Positions 43,606 to 52,700 of a stretch of DNA of 64,000 bases are shown one piece after another. The stretch is from Nonomuraea terrae. Its GTDB lineage: Bacteria > Actinomycetota > Actinomycetes > Streptosporangiales > Streptosporangiaceae. Numbering within the stretch: the stretch's first letter is position 1; the number at the start of each line of letters is the position of its first letter. Location: the NCBI RefSeq assembly GCF_004348995.1, contig NZ_SMKQ01000006.1:1-64000 (forward strand), read 5' to 3'. A program made the position numbers and the translations under genes. The notes under the pieces are model-generated. The model did not search any database. It had not been told where the DNA came from and saw nothing but the letters and a program-made list of their open reading frames with translations.

Positions 43606-43956
43606 GTGACGCGCACCGAACCGCATGACGTTCCCACCGCCGCCGAGCTCGTGGCCGCCGTACGCGACTTCCTCCAGAGCGACGTGCTGCCGGCCGTCGA
43701 GGGCCGGGTCCGCTACCACACCCGGGTGGCGGTGAACGTGCTCGGCATGGTCGAGCGGGAGCTGGAGCTCGGCCCGGCGCAGGCCGCGGAGCACGCCGCC
43801 CGCCTGGCCGAGCTGGGCGTGGCCGACGACGCCGAGCTGGCCGCCGCCATCCGCGACGGCCGCGTGCCCGACGACGGCCCGCTCCTCGCCGTGCTGGAGC
43901 AGGCCGTACGCGCCAAGCTGGAGGTCGCCAACCCCGGTCACCTCACTCGCGACTGA
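43606..43956 (+). CDS. DUF6285 protein
   Basis: 116 residues from GTG 43606, GAGG 5 bases upstream. PTAAELVAAVRDFLQSDVLP then VEGRVRYHTRVAVNVLGMVE and ELELGPAQAAEHAARL, all helical. DUF6285 genes usually sit directly beside the kinase/acyl-CoA dehydrogenase pair; here the three are within 4.7 kb but separated by a CPBP gene and the hydrolase pseudogene, and DUF6285 is on the other strand. It probably assists that pathway; the molecular role is unknown. Confidence 0.8.
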   Translation: MTRTEPHDVPTAAELVAAVRDFLQSDVLPAVEGRVRYHTRVAVNVLGMVERELELGPAQAAEHAARLAELGVADDAELAAAIRDGRVPDDGPLLAVLEQAVRAKLEVANPGHLTRD

Positions 43957-43957
43957 C

Positions 43958-43987
43958 GGCCCGCCCCCCGCCGTGGGAGGGCGGGCC
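43958..43987. terminator. Stem-loop between convergent genes
   Basis: GGCCCGCCC (43958-43966) pairs with GGGCGGGCC (43979-43987), 12-base loop. It starts 2 bases after the DUF6285 stop and also lies beside the symporter stop. Confidence 0.65.
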
Positions 43988-43994
43988 GGCGGGG

Positions 43995-45602
43995 TCAGTG
44001 CGAGCCGGCCAGGTCCAGGTCCTTGACGTCGGGGTCGCCCTCGTCGGCGAAGTAGTCGCCGCGCCTGGTCGCGTCCTCGCCGTCGGCCACCTTGGCGGCG
44101 CGGAAGATCAGCGTGCCGATCACCGCCACCACCAGGTTGACGGCCAGCGCCAGGAACCCGGCGTAGATCGTCATCGTGGTGTCGAAGCCGAGGTTCTGCA
44201 GGCCGAACGCCGAGCCGCCGAAGTGCTGCTTGCCGTTGGCCGGGTTGGGGATGAGGTAGAGCATCCACATGCCCGCCGCCAGGCCGGCCGCCCAGCCCGC
44301 GATCAGGCCGCCCTTGTGGAACCAGCGCGTGTACAGGCCCAGCGCCACCGAAGGCAGCGTCTGCAGGATGATCACGCCGCCGATGAGCTGCAGGTCGATC
44401 GAGAACTGCGGGTCCAGCAGCAGGATGCAGAGCACCGCGCCCACCTTGACCACCAGCGACACCAGCTTGGAGACGTTGGCCTCCTGGGCGTCGGTGGCGT
44501 CCTTGTTGATGTACTCGCGGTAGATGTTGCGGGTGAACAGGTTCGCCGCCGCGATCGACATGATGGCGGCCGGGACGAGCGCGCCGATGCCGACGGCGGC
44601 GTAGGCGACGCCGGCGAACCAGTCGGGGAACATCTGGTCGAACAGCACCGGCACGATCGTGTTCGTGTCGGCCTTGCCGTCCGTCGTCACCGGCTTGGTC
44701 CCGGCGGCGATCGCCATGAAGCCGAGCAGGGCGATGAGGCCCAGCAGGAAGCTGTAGGCGGGCAGGGCCGACATGTTCCGCTTGATGACGTTGCGGTTCT
44801 TGGAGGCCAGCACGCCGGTGAGGCTGTGCGGGTAGAGGAACAGCGCCAGCGCCGAGCCGAACGCCAGCGTGATGTACTGGAGCTGGTTGGCCGCGGTGAG
44901 GGCGATGCCGTCGTTCTGGTTCGGCGTCGCGTCGAACTTGGCCTTGGCCGCGTCGAAGATCGAGTCCCAGCCGCCCAGCTGCGCCGGGATGTAGATGACC
45001 GCCGCCAGGATCACGATGTAGATCAGCGAGTCCTTCACGAACGCGATCAGGGCGGGCGCGCGCAGGCCCGACTGGTAGGTGTACGCCGCCAGGATCGCGA
45101 AGGCGATGATGATCGGCAGGTGCCCGGTGATGCCCATCGCCTTGAGCACCGCCTCGATCCCGACGAGCTGCAGCGCGATGTACGGCATCGTCGCCACGAG
45201 CCCGGTGATCGCGATGACCAGGGCCAGCGTCGGCGACCCGAAGCGGGCCCGGACGAAGTCGGCCGGCGTGACGAACCCGTGCACGTGCGACACCGACCAC
45301 ATGCGCGCCAGCACGAGGAAGACCAGCGGATACACCACGACCGTGTACGGCAGCGCGTAGAAGCCCAGGGCTCCGGAGCTGAAGACGAGGGCGGGCACCG
45401 CGACGAAGGTGTAGGCGGTGTACAGGTCGCCGCCGACCAGGAACCAGGTGATCCAGGAGCCGAAGCTCCGCCCGCCCAGGCCCCATTCGTTCAGGCTGGC
45501 CAGGTCGTTCGGGCGGCGCCAGCGGGCGGCCACGAAGCCCATGCCGCTGACGATCAGGAACAGGACGACGAAGACGACCAGCTCGGTCGTGTGCGCGCTC
45601 AC
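43995..45602 (-). CDS. Sodium:solute symporter (SSS family, monocarboxylate type)
   Basis: 535 residues from GTG 45602, overlapping DUF3311 by GTGA. Thirteen or so membrane helices in the SSS order. Signature features are GLGGRSFGSWITWFLVGGDL at about 37-56, ADFVRARFGSPTLALVIAIT near 125, AYTYQSGLRAPALIAFVKDS near 185 and AAVGIGALVPAAIMSIAAAN near 345. The closest functional relatives are MctC/ActP-type importers of acetate, propionate or pyruvate. DUF3311-SSS pairing is common in actinobacteria. Confidence 0.92.
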   Translation of the reverse strand: MSAHTTELVVFVVLFLIVSGMGFVAARWRRPNDLASLNEWGLGGRSFGSWITWFLVGGDLYTAYTFVAVPALVFSSGALGFYALPYTVVVYPLVFLVLARMWSVSHVHGFVTPADFVRARFGSPTLALVIAITGLVATMPYIALQLVGIEAVLKAMGITGHLPIIIAFAILAAYTYQSGLRAPALIAFVKDSLIYIVILAAVIYIPAQLGGWDSIFDAAKAKFDATPNQNDGIALTAANQLQYITLAFGSALALFLYPHSLTGVLASKNRNVIKRNMSALPAYSFLLGLIALLGFMAIAAGTKPVTTDGKADTNTIVPVLFDQMFPDWFAGVAYAAVGIGALVPAAIMSIAAANLFTRNIYREYINKDATDAQEANVSKLVSLVVKVGAVLCILLLDPQFSIDLQLIGGVIILQTLPSVALGLYTRWFHKGGLIAGWAAGLAAGMWMLYLIPNPANGKQHFGGSAFGLQNLGFDTTMTIYAGFLALAVNLVVAVIGTLIFRAAKVADGEDATRRGDYFADEGDPDVKDLDLAGSH

Positions 45603-45808
45603 TTCGTCATCCTGTAGACGAGCGTGGTGGTGGCGACGCCGACCACGATGAAGGCGATCTGGAGCCAGTAGAAGAGCGGGAAGCCCAGCAGGCGGGGCTC
45701 GTCGGCGTTGTACAGGAATGTCAGCAGCGGCAGCACGATCGGCAGGACCAGCAGCCAGTTCCACGGGCTGCGGTCGGTACGCGGCTGCCCGGGTTCCCCG
45801 GTAGTCAT
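45599..45808 (-). CDS. DUF3311 small membrane protein, symporter partner
   Basis: 69 residues from ATG 45808, with GGAGGG 5 bases upstream. Two membrane helices (NWLLVLPIVLPLLTFLY and GFPLFYWLQIAFIVVGVATT) joined by the conserved loop NADEPRLLGFP. It is translationally coupled to the SSS transporter and is likely an accessory subunit. Confidence 0.92.
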   Translation of the reverse strand: MTTGEPGQPRTDRSPWNWLLVLPIVLPLLTFLYNADEPRLLGFPLFYWLQIAFIVVGVATTTLVYRMTK

Positions 45809-46118
45809 CGACCCTCCGATGAGTGGATCAGGAGCCGGATGTCACCGTCTCCTGACGTGTAGTCAATGGAGGGAGGTTAGCTTTACGGGGTTATTAACCC
45901 CAATGTCGTGCATATTACGGTTTGGCCTAAAATATGGGGCTTATCTCGATATGTGAGACGCATTCCTGAAGGCCGCACGATCCGCAACCTGCACCTTAAC
46001 CACAGCGAGGCGGCCGCGGTCAGCGCGTGATCGCCGAATGGTCGCTCAGCCGCGCCGAACGGCGAACCCGCCGGAAAGATGACAGGAGATGTCGGCTTTC
46101 CCTGGCACGATCGGCCGC
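45809..46118. other. AT-rich divergent intergenic region with operator-like palindrome
   Basis: 310 bases between the symporter operon and the SDR gene. A perfect 15-bp palindrome GGGGTTATTAACCCC lies at 45887-45901, about 80 bases upstream of DUF3311, inside the most AT-rich stretch (45900-45960). This fits a repressor or activator site for the symporter. No gene is visible. Confidence 0.6.
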
Positions 46119-47009
46119 ATGATTGCTGTGGTGGCGGGAGCGACCCGCGGAACCGGACGAGGCATCGCGGTCGCGCTGGGCGAGGCCGGCGCGACCGTCT
46201 ACTGCACGGGCAGGAGCACGCGCGAGGCGCGCTCGGAGCTGAACCGGCCGGAGACCATCGAGGAGAGCGCCGAGCTGGTCACCGCGGCCGGCGGCACCGG
46301 CATCGCCGTGCGGACGGACCACCTCGACCCGGCCCAGGTGGCCGAGCTGGCCGACCGCGTCAGGAGCGAGCAGGGCCGGCTCGACGTGCTGGTCAACGAC
46401 GTGTGGGGCGGCGACCCCCTGTGGGAGTGGGACACCCCCGTCTGGAAACACGACCTCGCCAAGGGCCTGCGGCTGCTCCGGCTGGCCGTCGACACCCACA
46501 TCATCACCAGCCGCCACCTCTTCCCTCTCCTCGTCGAGCACGAGGGCGGCCTGGTCGTCGAGGTCACCGACGGCACCAAGGAGTTCAACGAGACGCGTTA
46601 CCGGGAGAACGTCTACTACGACCTGGCCAAGACCTCGGTCAACCGGCTGGCGTTCGCCTGGTCGCACGAGCTGCGCCCGCACGGCGGCACGGCCGTCGCG
46701 GTCACTCCGGGCTTCCTGCGCTCGGAGGTGATGCTCGACAACTTCGGCGTCACGGAGGACAACTGGCGCGCGGCCGAAGCGGATCCGACCTGGATGGTCT
46801 CCGAGACGCCGCTCTACACCGGCCGCGGCGTGGCCGCCCTCGCCCGCGACCCCGACCGGCGGCGGTGGACGGGCGGCTCCGTCACCAGCGGCGACCTCGC
46901 CGCCGCGTACGGCGTCACCGACGCCGACGGCAGCCGCCCGCAGGTCTGGCGGTACATCACCGAAGTGCGGGAGAAGGGCGGCGAGGCCGGCTGGGAGGAT
47001 TACCGCTGA
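46119..47009 (+). CDS. Short-chain dehydrogenase/reductase
   Basis: 296 residues from ATG 46119; ATG 46089 is in frame, but its GGAG abuts the codon. Cofactor motif VVAGATRGTGRGIAVALG at about 5-22 (TGxxxGxG-like); YCTGRSTREARSELNRP suggests NADP preference. The DVLVNDVWGG segment replaces the usual NNAG. The catalytic Tyr-Lys is in NVYYDLAKTSVNRLAFAW near 170; the usual catalytic Ser position is in EVTDGTKEF and seems to be Thr or absent. The substrate is unknown. Confidence 0.9.
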   Translation: MIAVVAGATRGTGRGIAVALGEAGATVYCTGRSTREARSELNRPETIEESAELVTAAGGTGIAVRTDHLDPAQVAELADRVRSEQGRLDVLVNDVWGGDPLWEWDTPVWKHDLAKGLRLLRLAVDTHIITSRHLFPLLVEHEGGLVVEVTDGTKEFNETRYRENVYYDLAKTSVNRLAFAWSHELRPHGGTAVAVTPGFLRSEVMLDNFGVTEDNWRAAEADPTWMVSETPLYTGRGVAALARDPDRRRWTGGSVTSGDLAAAYGVTDADGSRPQVWRYITEVREKGGEAGWEDYR

Positions 47010-47061
47010 TCCCGGCCGCCGGCCGGGAGGCCTACGGCTGATCCCGGACGCGGCCGGAGGC

Positions 47062-48012
47062 CTATGGCTGATCCCCATAGAGCGCGGCCATGCGGGCGGC
47101 GGCCCGCGCGGCCATCGCCCGCAGCTCCGGCGGGCCGAGCACCTCCGCCTCCGGCCCGAACCGCAGCACCTGCGAGTACGCCACCTCCACCGACTCCACC
47201 GCCAGCCGCACGGTTCCGTCGGGCCGCAGCGAGGCCAGGGCGTCGGCGAGCGCGGCCGGGTCGGCGATGTGCCGCAGCATGCGCACCCCGCGCTCGCTCA
47301 GCCGCAGCGTGACGACGTCCCGCAGCAGCGAACGGGTGAACGCCGCCGACTGCTCCTTCCAGTACGCCGCCAGGTCGAAGCCCGGATCCCGCTCGAACGG
47401 CTCGTCCAGCAGCGCGACCTCGCCGAACCGGTGCACCCGGAAGATCAGGAACCGCTCCTTCAGCCGGGCCGCCAGGTACCAGGCCCCCGCCTTCAGCACC
47501 AGCCCGTACGGCTCCAGCACCCGCTCGGCGTCCTTGTACACGGCCGCCACCCGCCGGTCGTTCCACACCGCCCTGGCCAGCGGCGCCAGCGCGGGCGGCG
47601 GCGGGTCGTCGCCCGCGAACCAGCCCGGCGCGTCCAGGTGGAAGCGCTGCGCCGCGACGGCCGGCGCGTCGCGCAGCCGGGGGGAGAGCGCGGCGGCGGC
47701 CTTCAGCCGGGCCGTGGCCGCCACCTCCTCCAGCCCCATTTCGCGCAGCGCGGCCGGCACCCCCGACAGGAACAGCGCCTCCGCCTCGGCCCGGTCGAGC
47801 CCGGTCAGGCGGGTGCGGTAGCCGTCCAGCAGCCGGTAGCCGCCGCCCCGGCCCCGGTCGGCGTACACCGGCACACCCGCCGCCGACAGCGCGACCACGT
47901 CGCGGTGCACCGTGCGCTCGGAGACCTCCAGTTCCCCGGCCAGCTCCGCCGCCGTCATCCCACCCCTGGTCTGCAGCAGCAGGACCAGCGACATCAGCCG
48001 CGAGGCGCGCAC
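47062..48012 (-). CDS. WYL-domain DeoR-like transcriptional regulator
   Basis: 316 residues from GTG 48012 (VRASRLMSLVLLLQTRGG, the usual family start); ATG 47994 is an alternative. HTH_11 at 1-60: MTAAELAGELEVSERTVHRD then VVALSAAGVPVYADRGRGGG. The WYL domain at about 135-215 contains VYKDAERVLEPYGLVLKAGA-WYLAAR, and a WCX-like C-terminus follows. It overlaps the 3' end of the CocE-type hydrolase gene on the same strand, so the two are co-transcribed. Possibly senses nucleic acid or nucleotide ligands through WYL. Confidence 0.92.
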   Translation of the reverse strand: MRASRLMSLVLLLQTRGGMTAAELAGELEVSERTVHRDVVALSAAGVPVYADRGRGGGYRLLDGYRTRLTGLDRAEAEALFLSGVPAALREMGLEEVAATARLKAAAALSPRLRDAPAVAAQRFHLDAPGWFAGDDPPPPALAPLARAVWNDRRVAAVYKDAERVLEPYGLVLKAGAWYLAARLKERFLIFRVHRFGEVALLDEPFERDPGFDLAAYWKEQSAAFTRSLLRDVVTLRLSERGVRMLRHIADPAALADALASLRPDGTVRLAVESVEVAYSQVLRFGPEAEVLGPPELRAMAARAAARMAALYGDQP

Positions 48013-49577
48013 AGCGGAAGCACCACCGCGGACGGGCGGCCGGGGGAGTGGAACACCTCGACGTCGGCGGGCACCATCCGCCCGCCGCTCGGCAGCGGGT
48101 CGCCCGTGCCGGGATTGCGGGCGATGGTCGGGTACGCGCCCGCCGCCACGTGCACCCGGATCCGATGGTCGCGCCGGAACCGGTGCCCGATCGGCCACAG
48201 ATCGACCTCGACCCGCCGGACGCCGTCCGCCCCGTCCTCGGGGCCGAGCCGGCGCACCCCCTCGCATACGTTCAGCGACCGTCCGTCCGGGTGCACGTCG
48301 CACACCCGTACCACCACGTCCACGTACGGCGTGCCGGCGCGGACGAACAGCTCCGCGCGGACCGGCCCGATCGCCTCCACGTCCGCCTCGAGCGCCGGGG
48401 AGCTGTAGACCAGCACGTCACGGCGCTGCTCCAGCCGCCGCTGGTCGCGCGGCCGGGAGTCGGCCAGCAGCACCGGCCCGCCGATCACCGGCGTCGGATG
48501 CGACGGGTGGTAGCGGAAGCGGTCGGGCCCCGACTCGCGCGGCGCCTTCACCCCGAGCCCGAACCCGTGCTGCAGGTGCCAGCGCTGCTCCCGCATGCCC
48601 GGCACCGGCCAGTCGGGGTAGTCGCGCCACTCCCCGGCGCCCGTCACGTAGATCCGCACCGGGTCGGGCCGCAGCCCGGAGAAGTCGCCGAGCAGATGCG
48701 CGCGGAACCAGGCCGACGCCTCGGCCATCGACGGCTTCCCGTGCCGCGAGTCGACGTGGTACCAGGGCCCGATCGTCAGGTACGGCCGCCGCCCCGCCGC
48801 CCGCAGCGCCGCGTAGTCCTTCAGCTGCCACGGCAGGAACACGTCGTACCAGCCGCCCAGCATGGTGACCGCCGCGTCGACCTCACCCACCTTCGCGGAG
48901 AAGTCCCTCTTCTCCCAGTACGGCGCGGCGGGGTCGGCGTGATGCGTCAGCAGGTCGCGGTAGAAACGCAGCGGCCGCCCGGCCGAGGCCACGTCCAGCT
49001 CGGCCACCGGCCGCCCCGACAGGACCGCGCGGCGGGTCAGCCGGGGTGCGGTGAAGCCCGCCGCGACGCCGAACCGGCGCGACATGCCGTCGGTCAGGGT
49101 GGTCCAGCTCAGCGCCGACTCCAGCGCGAACGCGCCGCCCACGTACGCGGCGTCCCGGAACTGCGAGGCGGTGACCTGCAACGCCATGGCCTTCAGATCG
49201 GGCCCGGCGTACGGCGCGATCGCCCACTGCGCGTAGCCCAGGTAGGACGGGCCGAACATGGCGAACGAGCCGCCGTACCAGGGCTGCTTGCGCAGCCACG
49301 CCACGGTCGCCAGGCCGTCGTCGTGCTCGTCGCCGAGCGGGTCGAGCAGGCCGCCGGAGCCGAATCCGCCGCGGCAGCTCTGCAGCACGACGTGGAAGCC
49401 CTGCCGGGCGAAGCCGCGGCCGTAGTACCAGCCGAACATCCCGCGCCGCCCGTACGGCGAGCGCACCAGGATGACGGGCGCCGGCCCGCCGTGGGCGGGG
49501 GCGTAGTGGTCGGCCAGCAGCGTCACGCCGTCGGGCATCGGCACGCGAAGATTCCGCTCCAGCCGCACACGTCTCAT
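47994..49577 (-). CDS. CocE/NonD-type X-Pro dipeptidyl-peptidase-like hydrolase
   Basis: 527 residues from ATG 49577. Alpha/beta hydrolase with GVTLLADHYAPAHGGPAPVI near 18, VRSPYGRRGMFGWYYGRGFA, VLQSCRGGFGSGG, nucleophile FGPSYLGYAQWAIAPYAG near 110, and acid/His regions near 260-290 (IGPWYHVDSRHGKPSMAE). The C-terminal jelly-roll (DVLVYSSPALEADVEAIGPV, VVVRVCDVHPDGRSLNVCEG) is typical of the cocaine-esterase/cephalosporin-acylase group. No signal peptide. Probably an esterase or amidase; the substrate is unknown. Confidence 0.92.
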   Translation of the reverse strand: MRRVRLERNLRVPMPDGVTLLADHYAPAHGGPAPVILVRSPYGRRGMFGWYYGRGFARQGFHVVLQSCRGGFGSGGLLDPLGDEHDDGLATVAWLRKQPWYGGSFAMFGPSYLGYAQWAIAPYAGPDLKAMALQVTASQFRDAAYVGGAFALESALSWTTLTDGMSRRFGVAAGFTAPRLTRRAVLSGRPVAELDVASAGRPLRFYRDLLTHHADPAAPYWEKRDFSAKVGEVDAAVTMLGGWYDVFLPWQLKDYAALRAAGRRPYLTIGPWYHVDSRHGKPSMAEASAWFRAHLLGDFSGLRPDPVRIYVTGAGEWRDYPDWPVPGMREQRWHLQHGFGLGVKAPRESGPDRFRYHPSHPTPVIGGPVLLADSRPRDQRRLEQRRDVLVYSSPALEADVEAIGPVRAELFVRAGTPYVDVVVRVCDVHPDGRSLNVCEGVRRLGPEDGADGVRRVEVDLWPIGHRFRRDHRIRVHVAAGAYPTIARNPGTGDPLPSGGRMVPADVEVFHSPGRPSAVVLPLCAPRG

Positions 49578-49698
49578 GTACCAACCAGTAACAGATCCCG
49601 CCCGCCCGCCGGAACCCCGGGGGCACCCGTCTCGCCGCCGTCCCGGCTCAGCGCCGTGGCCTCGGGGGCGTCCGAACGCCGCGGGACGTCACGCTCGG

Positions 49699-49732
49699 GA
49701 GCCCGTCCCGCCGTGGAGGGCGGGACGGGCTC
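49699..49732 (-). terminator. Strong terminator of the subtilase gene
   Basis: GAGCCCGTCCCGCC (49699-49712) pairs perfectly with its complement (49719-49732), 6-base loop, starting 7 bases past the stop codon of the subtilase. Confidence 0.75.
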
Positions 49733-49738
49733 GGGCCG

Positions 49739-52700
49739 TCACGGGGCCGTGCGGTCGGGCCGTTCGGAGACACGCACGGCGTTCACCAGCGTCGCGCCCT
49801 GCCGGCTCGCGAAGCGCACGTTGAGCTGCCCGTCCGTCACCTCCACCGTGTACTGCCTGGTCACCGCGGTGTACGTGCCCGCCTCCAGGGCCAGGTCGAG
49901 CGCCGGGATCGCCAGCCGCCCCTCGACCAGCACGTCGAACACCCGCTTGCCCATCCGGGTGTTCTCGATCTCGGCGAAGTCCAGCTCCACCGTGTAGACG
50001 CCGTCCGGGACGCCGTCGAAGCGGTACTCCAGCATGTCCTCCCGCGCCGTCCGGAACAGGCCCTGGTCGGTGGTGCCGGAGATGGTCCTCGACGTGCTCC
50101 GCGCCCGGCTGGACGTGCTGACGTAGCCGTGACCGCCCTGGGTGTAGCGCCGGTCGGGCGTCCAGGTGTCACCGGCGCTGTCCCGGAAGCTCCGCGAGGC
50201 GCCCACGTCCACGGCCACCTGGTGCTCGGGCACCACGACCGTCACCGCCACCTCGATGGCCGGCTGCCGGCCGCTGGCCGACTCGACCACCAGCGTGCCC
50301 TCGCGGAACGTTCCCGGCACCACCCCGTCGCCGGCCACCTCGACCTCCAGGGTCACCGACTCGCCCCGGTCCAGCTCGCCGCTCGCCGGCGTGACGGAGA
50401 ACCACGGCCCGCCCGTCACCGTGTACGGCGTCGGCGCGCCCAGGTTCGTCAGCTCCAGCGTCCGCGTACGGCTCTGCCCGGCCGGCATGACGACCGTCAG
50501 CTCCGCCGCCGACGCGCTCACCCGGCCGGTGACCAGCGCCGTGTCGATCCGCGTCACCGACCCCGGGGCCACCGTGACCGCCTGCGTGAAGGTGCCGTAG
50601 TGCTCCTTGGACACCACGACCTCGTAGTCGCCGGCCAGCACCTGCCCGTAGAAGGCGCCGTCCTCGCCGGTCGTGAACGTGGCCGCGTCGCCGATCAGCA
50701 CCGTCGCCCCGGCGATGGGGTCGCCGTCGTTGGCGTCGGTGACCGTGCCGGTGACCAGGCCGTGCCGGCTCGCGGTGAACGTCAGGCTCTGCCCGCTGGA
50801 CAGCGCTGCCTCCTCGTAGGAGTACAGCAGGGCGTCGTCGCCGGTCGCGTTCTCGACGCCGACGGTGGCGCTGGAGCCCTGGTCGCGCTCGCTCTCGATG
50901 TCCTTGTACCGGAACCCGATCGAGCCGTCCTCGCCCAGCAGCGTCGCGAACGACACCCGCTGGCCGGTCTCGTTGTAGAAGGTGACGTCGCGCCACTCGA
51001 CCACGAACGTCCGGTGCGGCGCCGTGCCCGTCACCGCCGTGTAGATCCCGGCCTGCGCGTCCACCACCAGGTCGTCCCAGTACGGGTAGACCGCGTTGTT
51101 CGGGATGCCGGTGCTCGGCAGCCGCCCGTTGCCGCCGGTCGTCACCCGCCCCTCGGCGAACGTCAGGTATCCGTTCGTGCCGATCCAGGCCCGGTCGTGC
51201 CCGGTGCCGTAGAACGGGACCCGGAACGGCAGCGTGATCTGCTGGGCCTCGTCGTCGCCGGTCAGCGTCAGCCGCTCGGTGCCCGCGACGTACTCCTGCC
51301 GGCCGCTCGCGCACGTGTAGCCGAAGTCGTCGCCGCGCAGCGGCAGCTCGATGTCCCGCACGACGTCCCCGCCCACCGTGACCTCCGCCGTGGCGCCGCT
51401 GGAGCAGCGCGAGACCGGCGTGACCCCCAGCTCGTACGTACCGTGCGGCAGCCGCAGGCTGTAGCGGCCGGCGGCGTCGGTCACCGCGCTCACCGGCGTG
51501 CCGGCCGCGGCGACCGTCGCGCCCGGCTCCGGCGTGCCCGCCGTGGTCACCGTGCCCGACACCGTGCCGGCCGGTTGCGCGGTCATCGGAACGTCCCCGC
51601 CCGCCTCCTGGCCGGCGGTGATCGTGACCTCGGTGGCGGCCGTCTCGTAGCCGAACTTCTCCGCGGTCAGCCGGTAGGCGCCCGGCAGCAGGCGCGGCAG
51701 GGCGTACGCGCCGTCCGCGCCCGTCACGACCCTGCGGGTCAGCGGGCCGGTCACCGTGACGGTCACCCCGGAGACGGGCTCACCGCCCGCGCTCACCGTG
51801 CCGGACAGCCGCCCCAGGCCCTCGTCCGGAGCGGCCCGCACGGCGGCGTAGGTGTCCAGCCGGCCCTCGCCCCAGATGTTGTTGTCCTGCGCGGTGCCGC
51901 CGCAGCCGGTGTCCGCGACGTCGATCGCCGTGCTGTCCAGCAGCGGACGGGTGGCCGCCACCTCGCCCTCCAGGCCCGGCGAGCCCGACCAGATCAGCGC
52001 CACCGTGGCCGCCACGTGCGGCGAGGCCATCGACGTGCCGGTGTAGCTGGCGTAGGAGTTCCCGGGGGTCGAGGAGCGCACGTTGACGCCGGGGGCGGCG
52101 ATGTTCGGCTTCGTCTCGCCGTTCTCGCCCTCGCCCTTGCTGGAACGGGCGTACAGCGCGTTGTTCACGTCGAAACCGCCGGCGCTGTAGGAGATCTCGT
52201 ACTGGCCGGGGGAGCCGCTGGTGTCGCAGGCCGGTCCCTCGTTGCCGTTGGAGAAGGCCGGGAAGATGCCCGCCGCGACCCACGCCTCGACGGTCGGCTT
52301 GTACCACGGGTCGAACCCGTCACCGCCCCAGGAGTTGTTGACGATGTGCGGCGCGAGATCCGGGCGGGGATTCTCGCCGTTCAGGTCGGTGGGGGCCAGG
52401 ACCCACTGCCCGGCCGCCAGCAGCGAGGCGTCCGTGCAGGTGTTGACCTCGCAGCCCTTGGCGGCGATCCACGTCGCGCCCGGCGCCACGCCGATGCCGT
52501 TGGCGCCGGTCATCGTGCCCATGGTGTGCGTGCCGTGACCGTTGTTGTCGCACGGCGCCCCCGGCGAGCAGATGCCCGCCGGGTCGAACCAGTTGTAGTC
52601 GTGCGTGTACGACCCGTCCGGGTTCCTGCCCCGGTACGACGCCGCCAGGTCGGGATGGTCGAACTGCACGCCGGTGTCGATGTTGGCGACCACGATGCCC

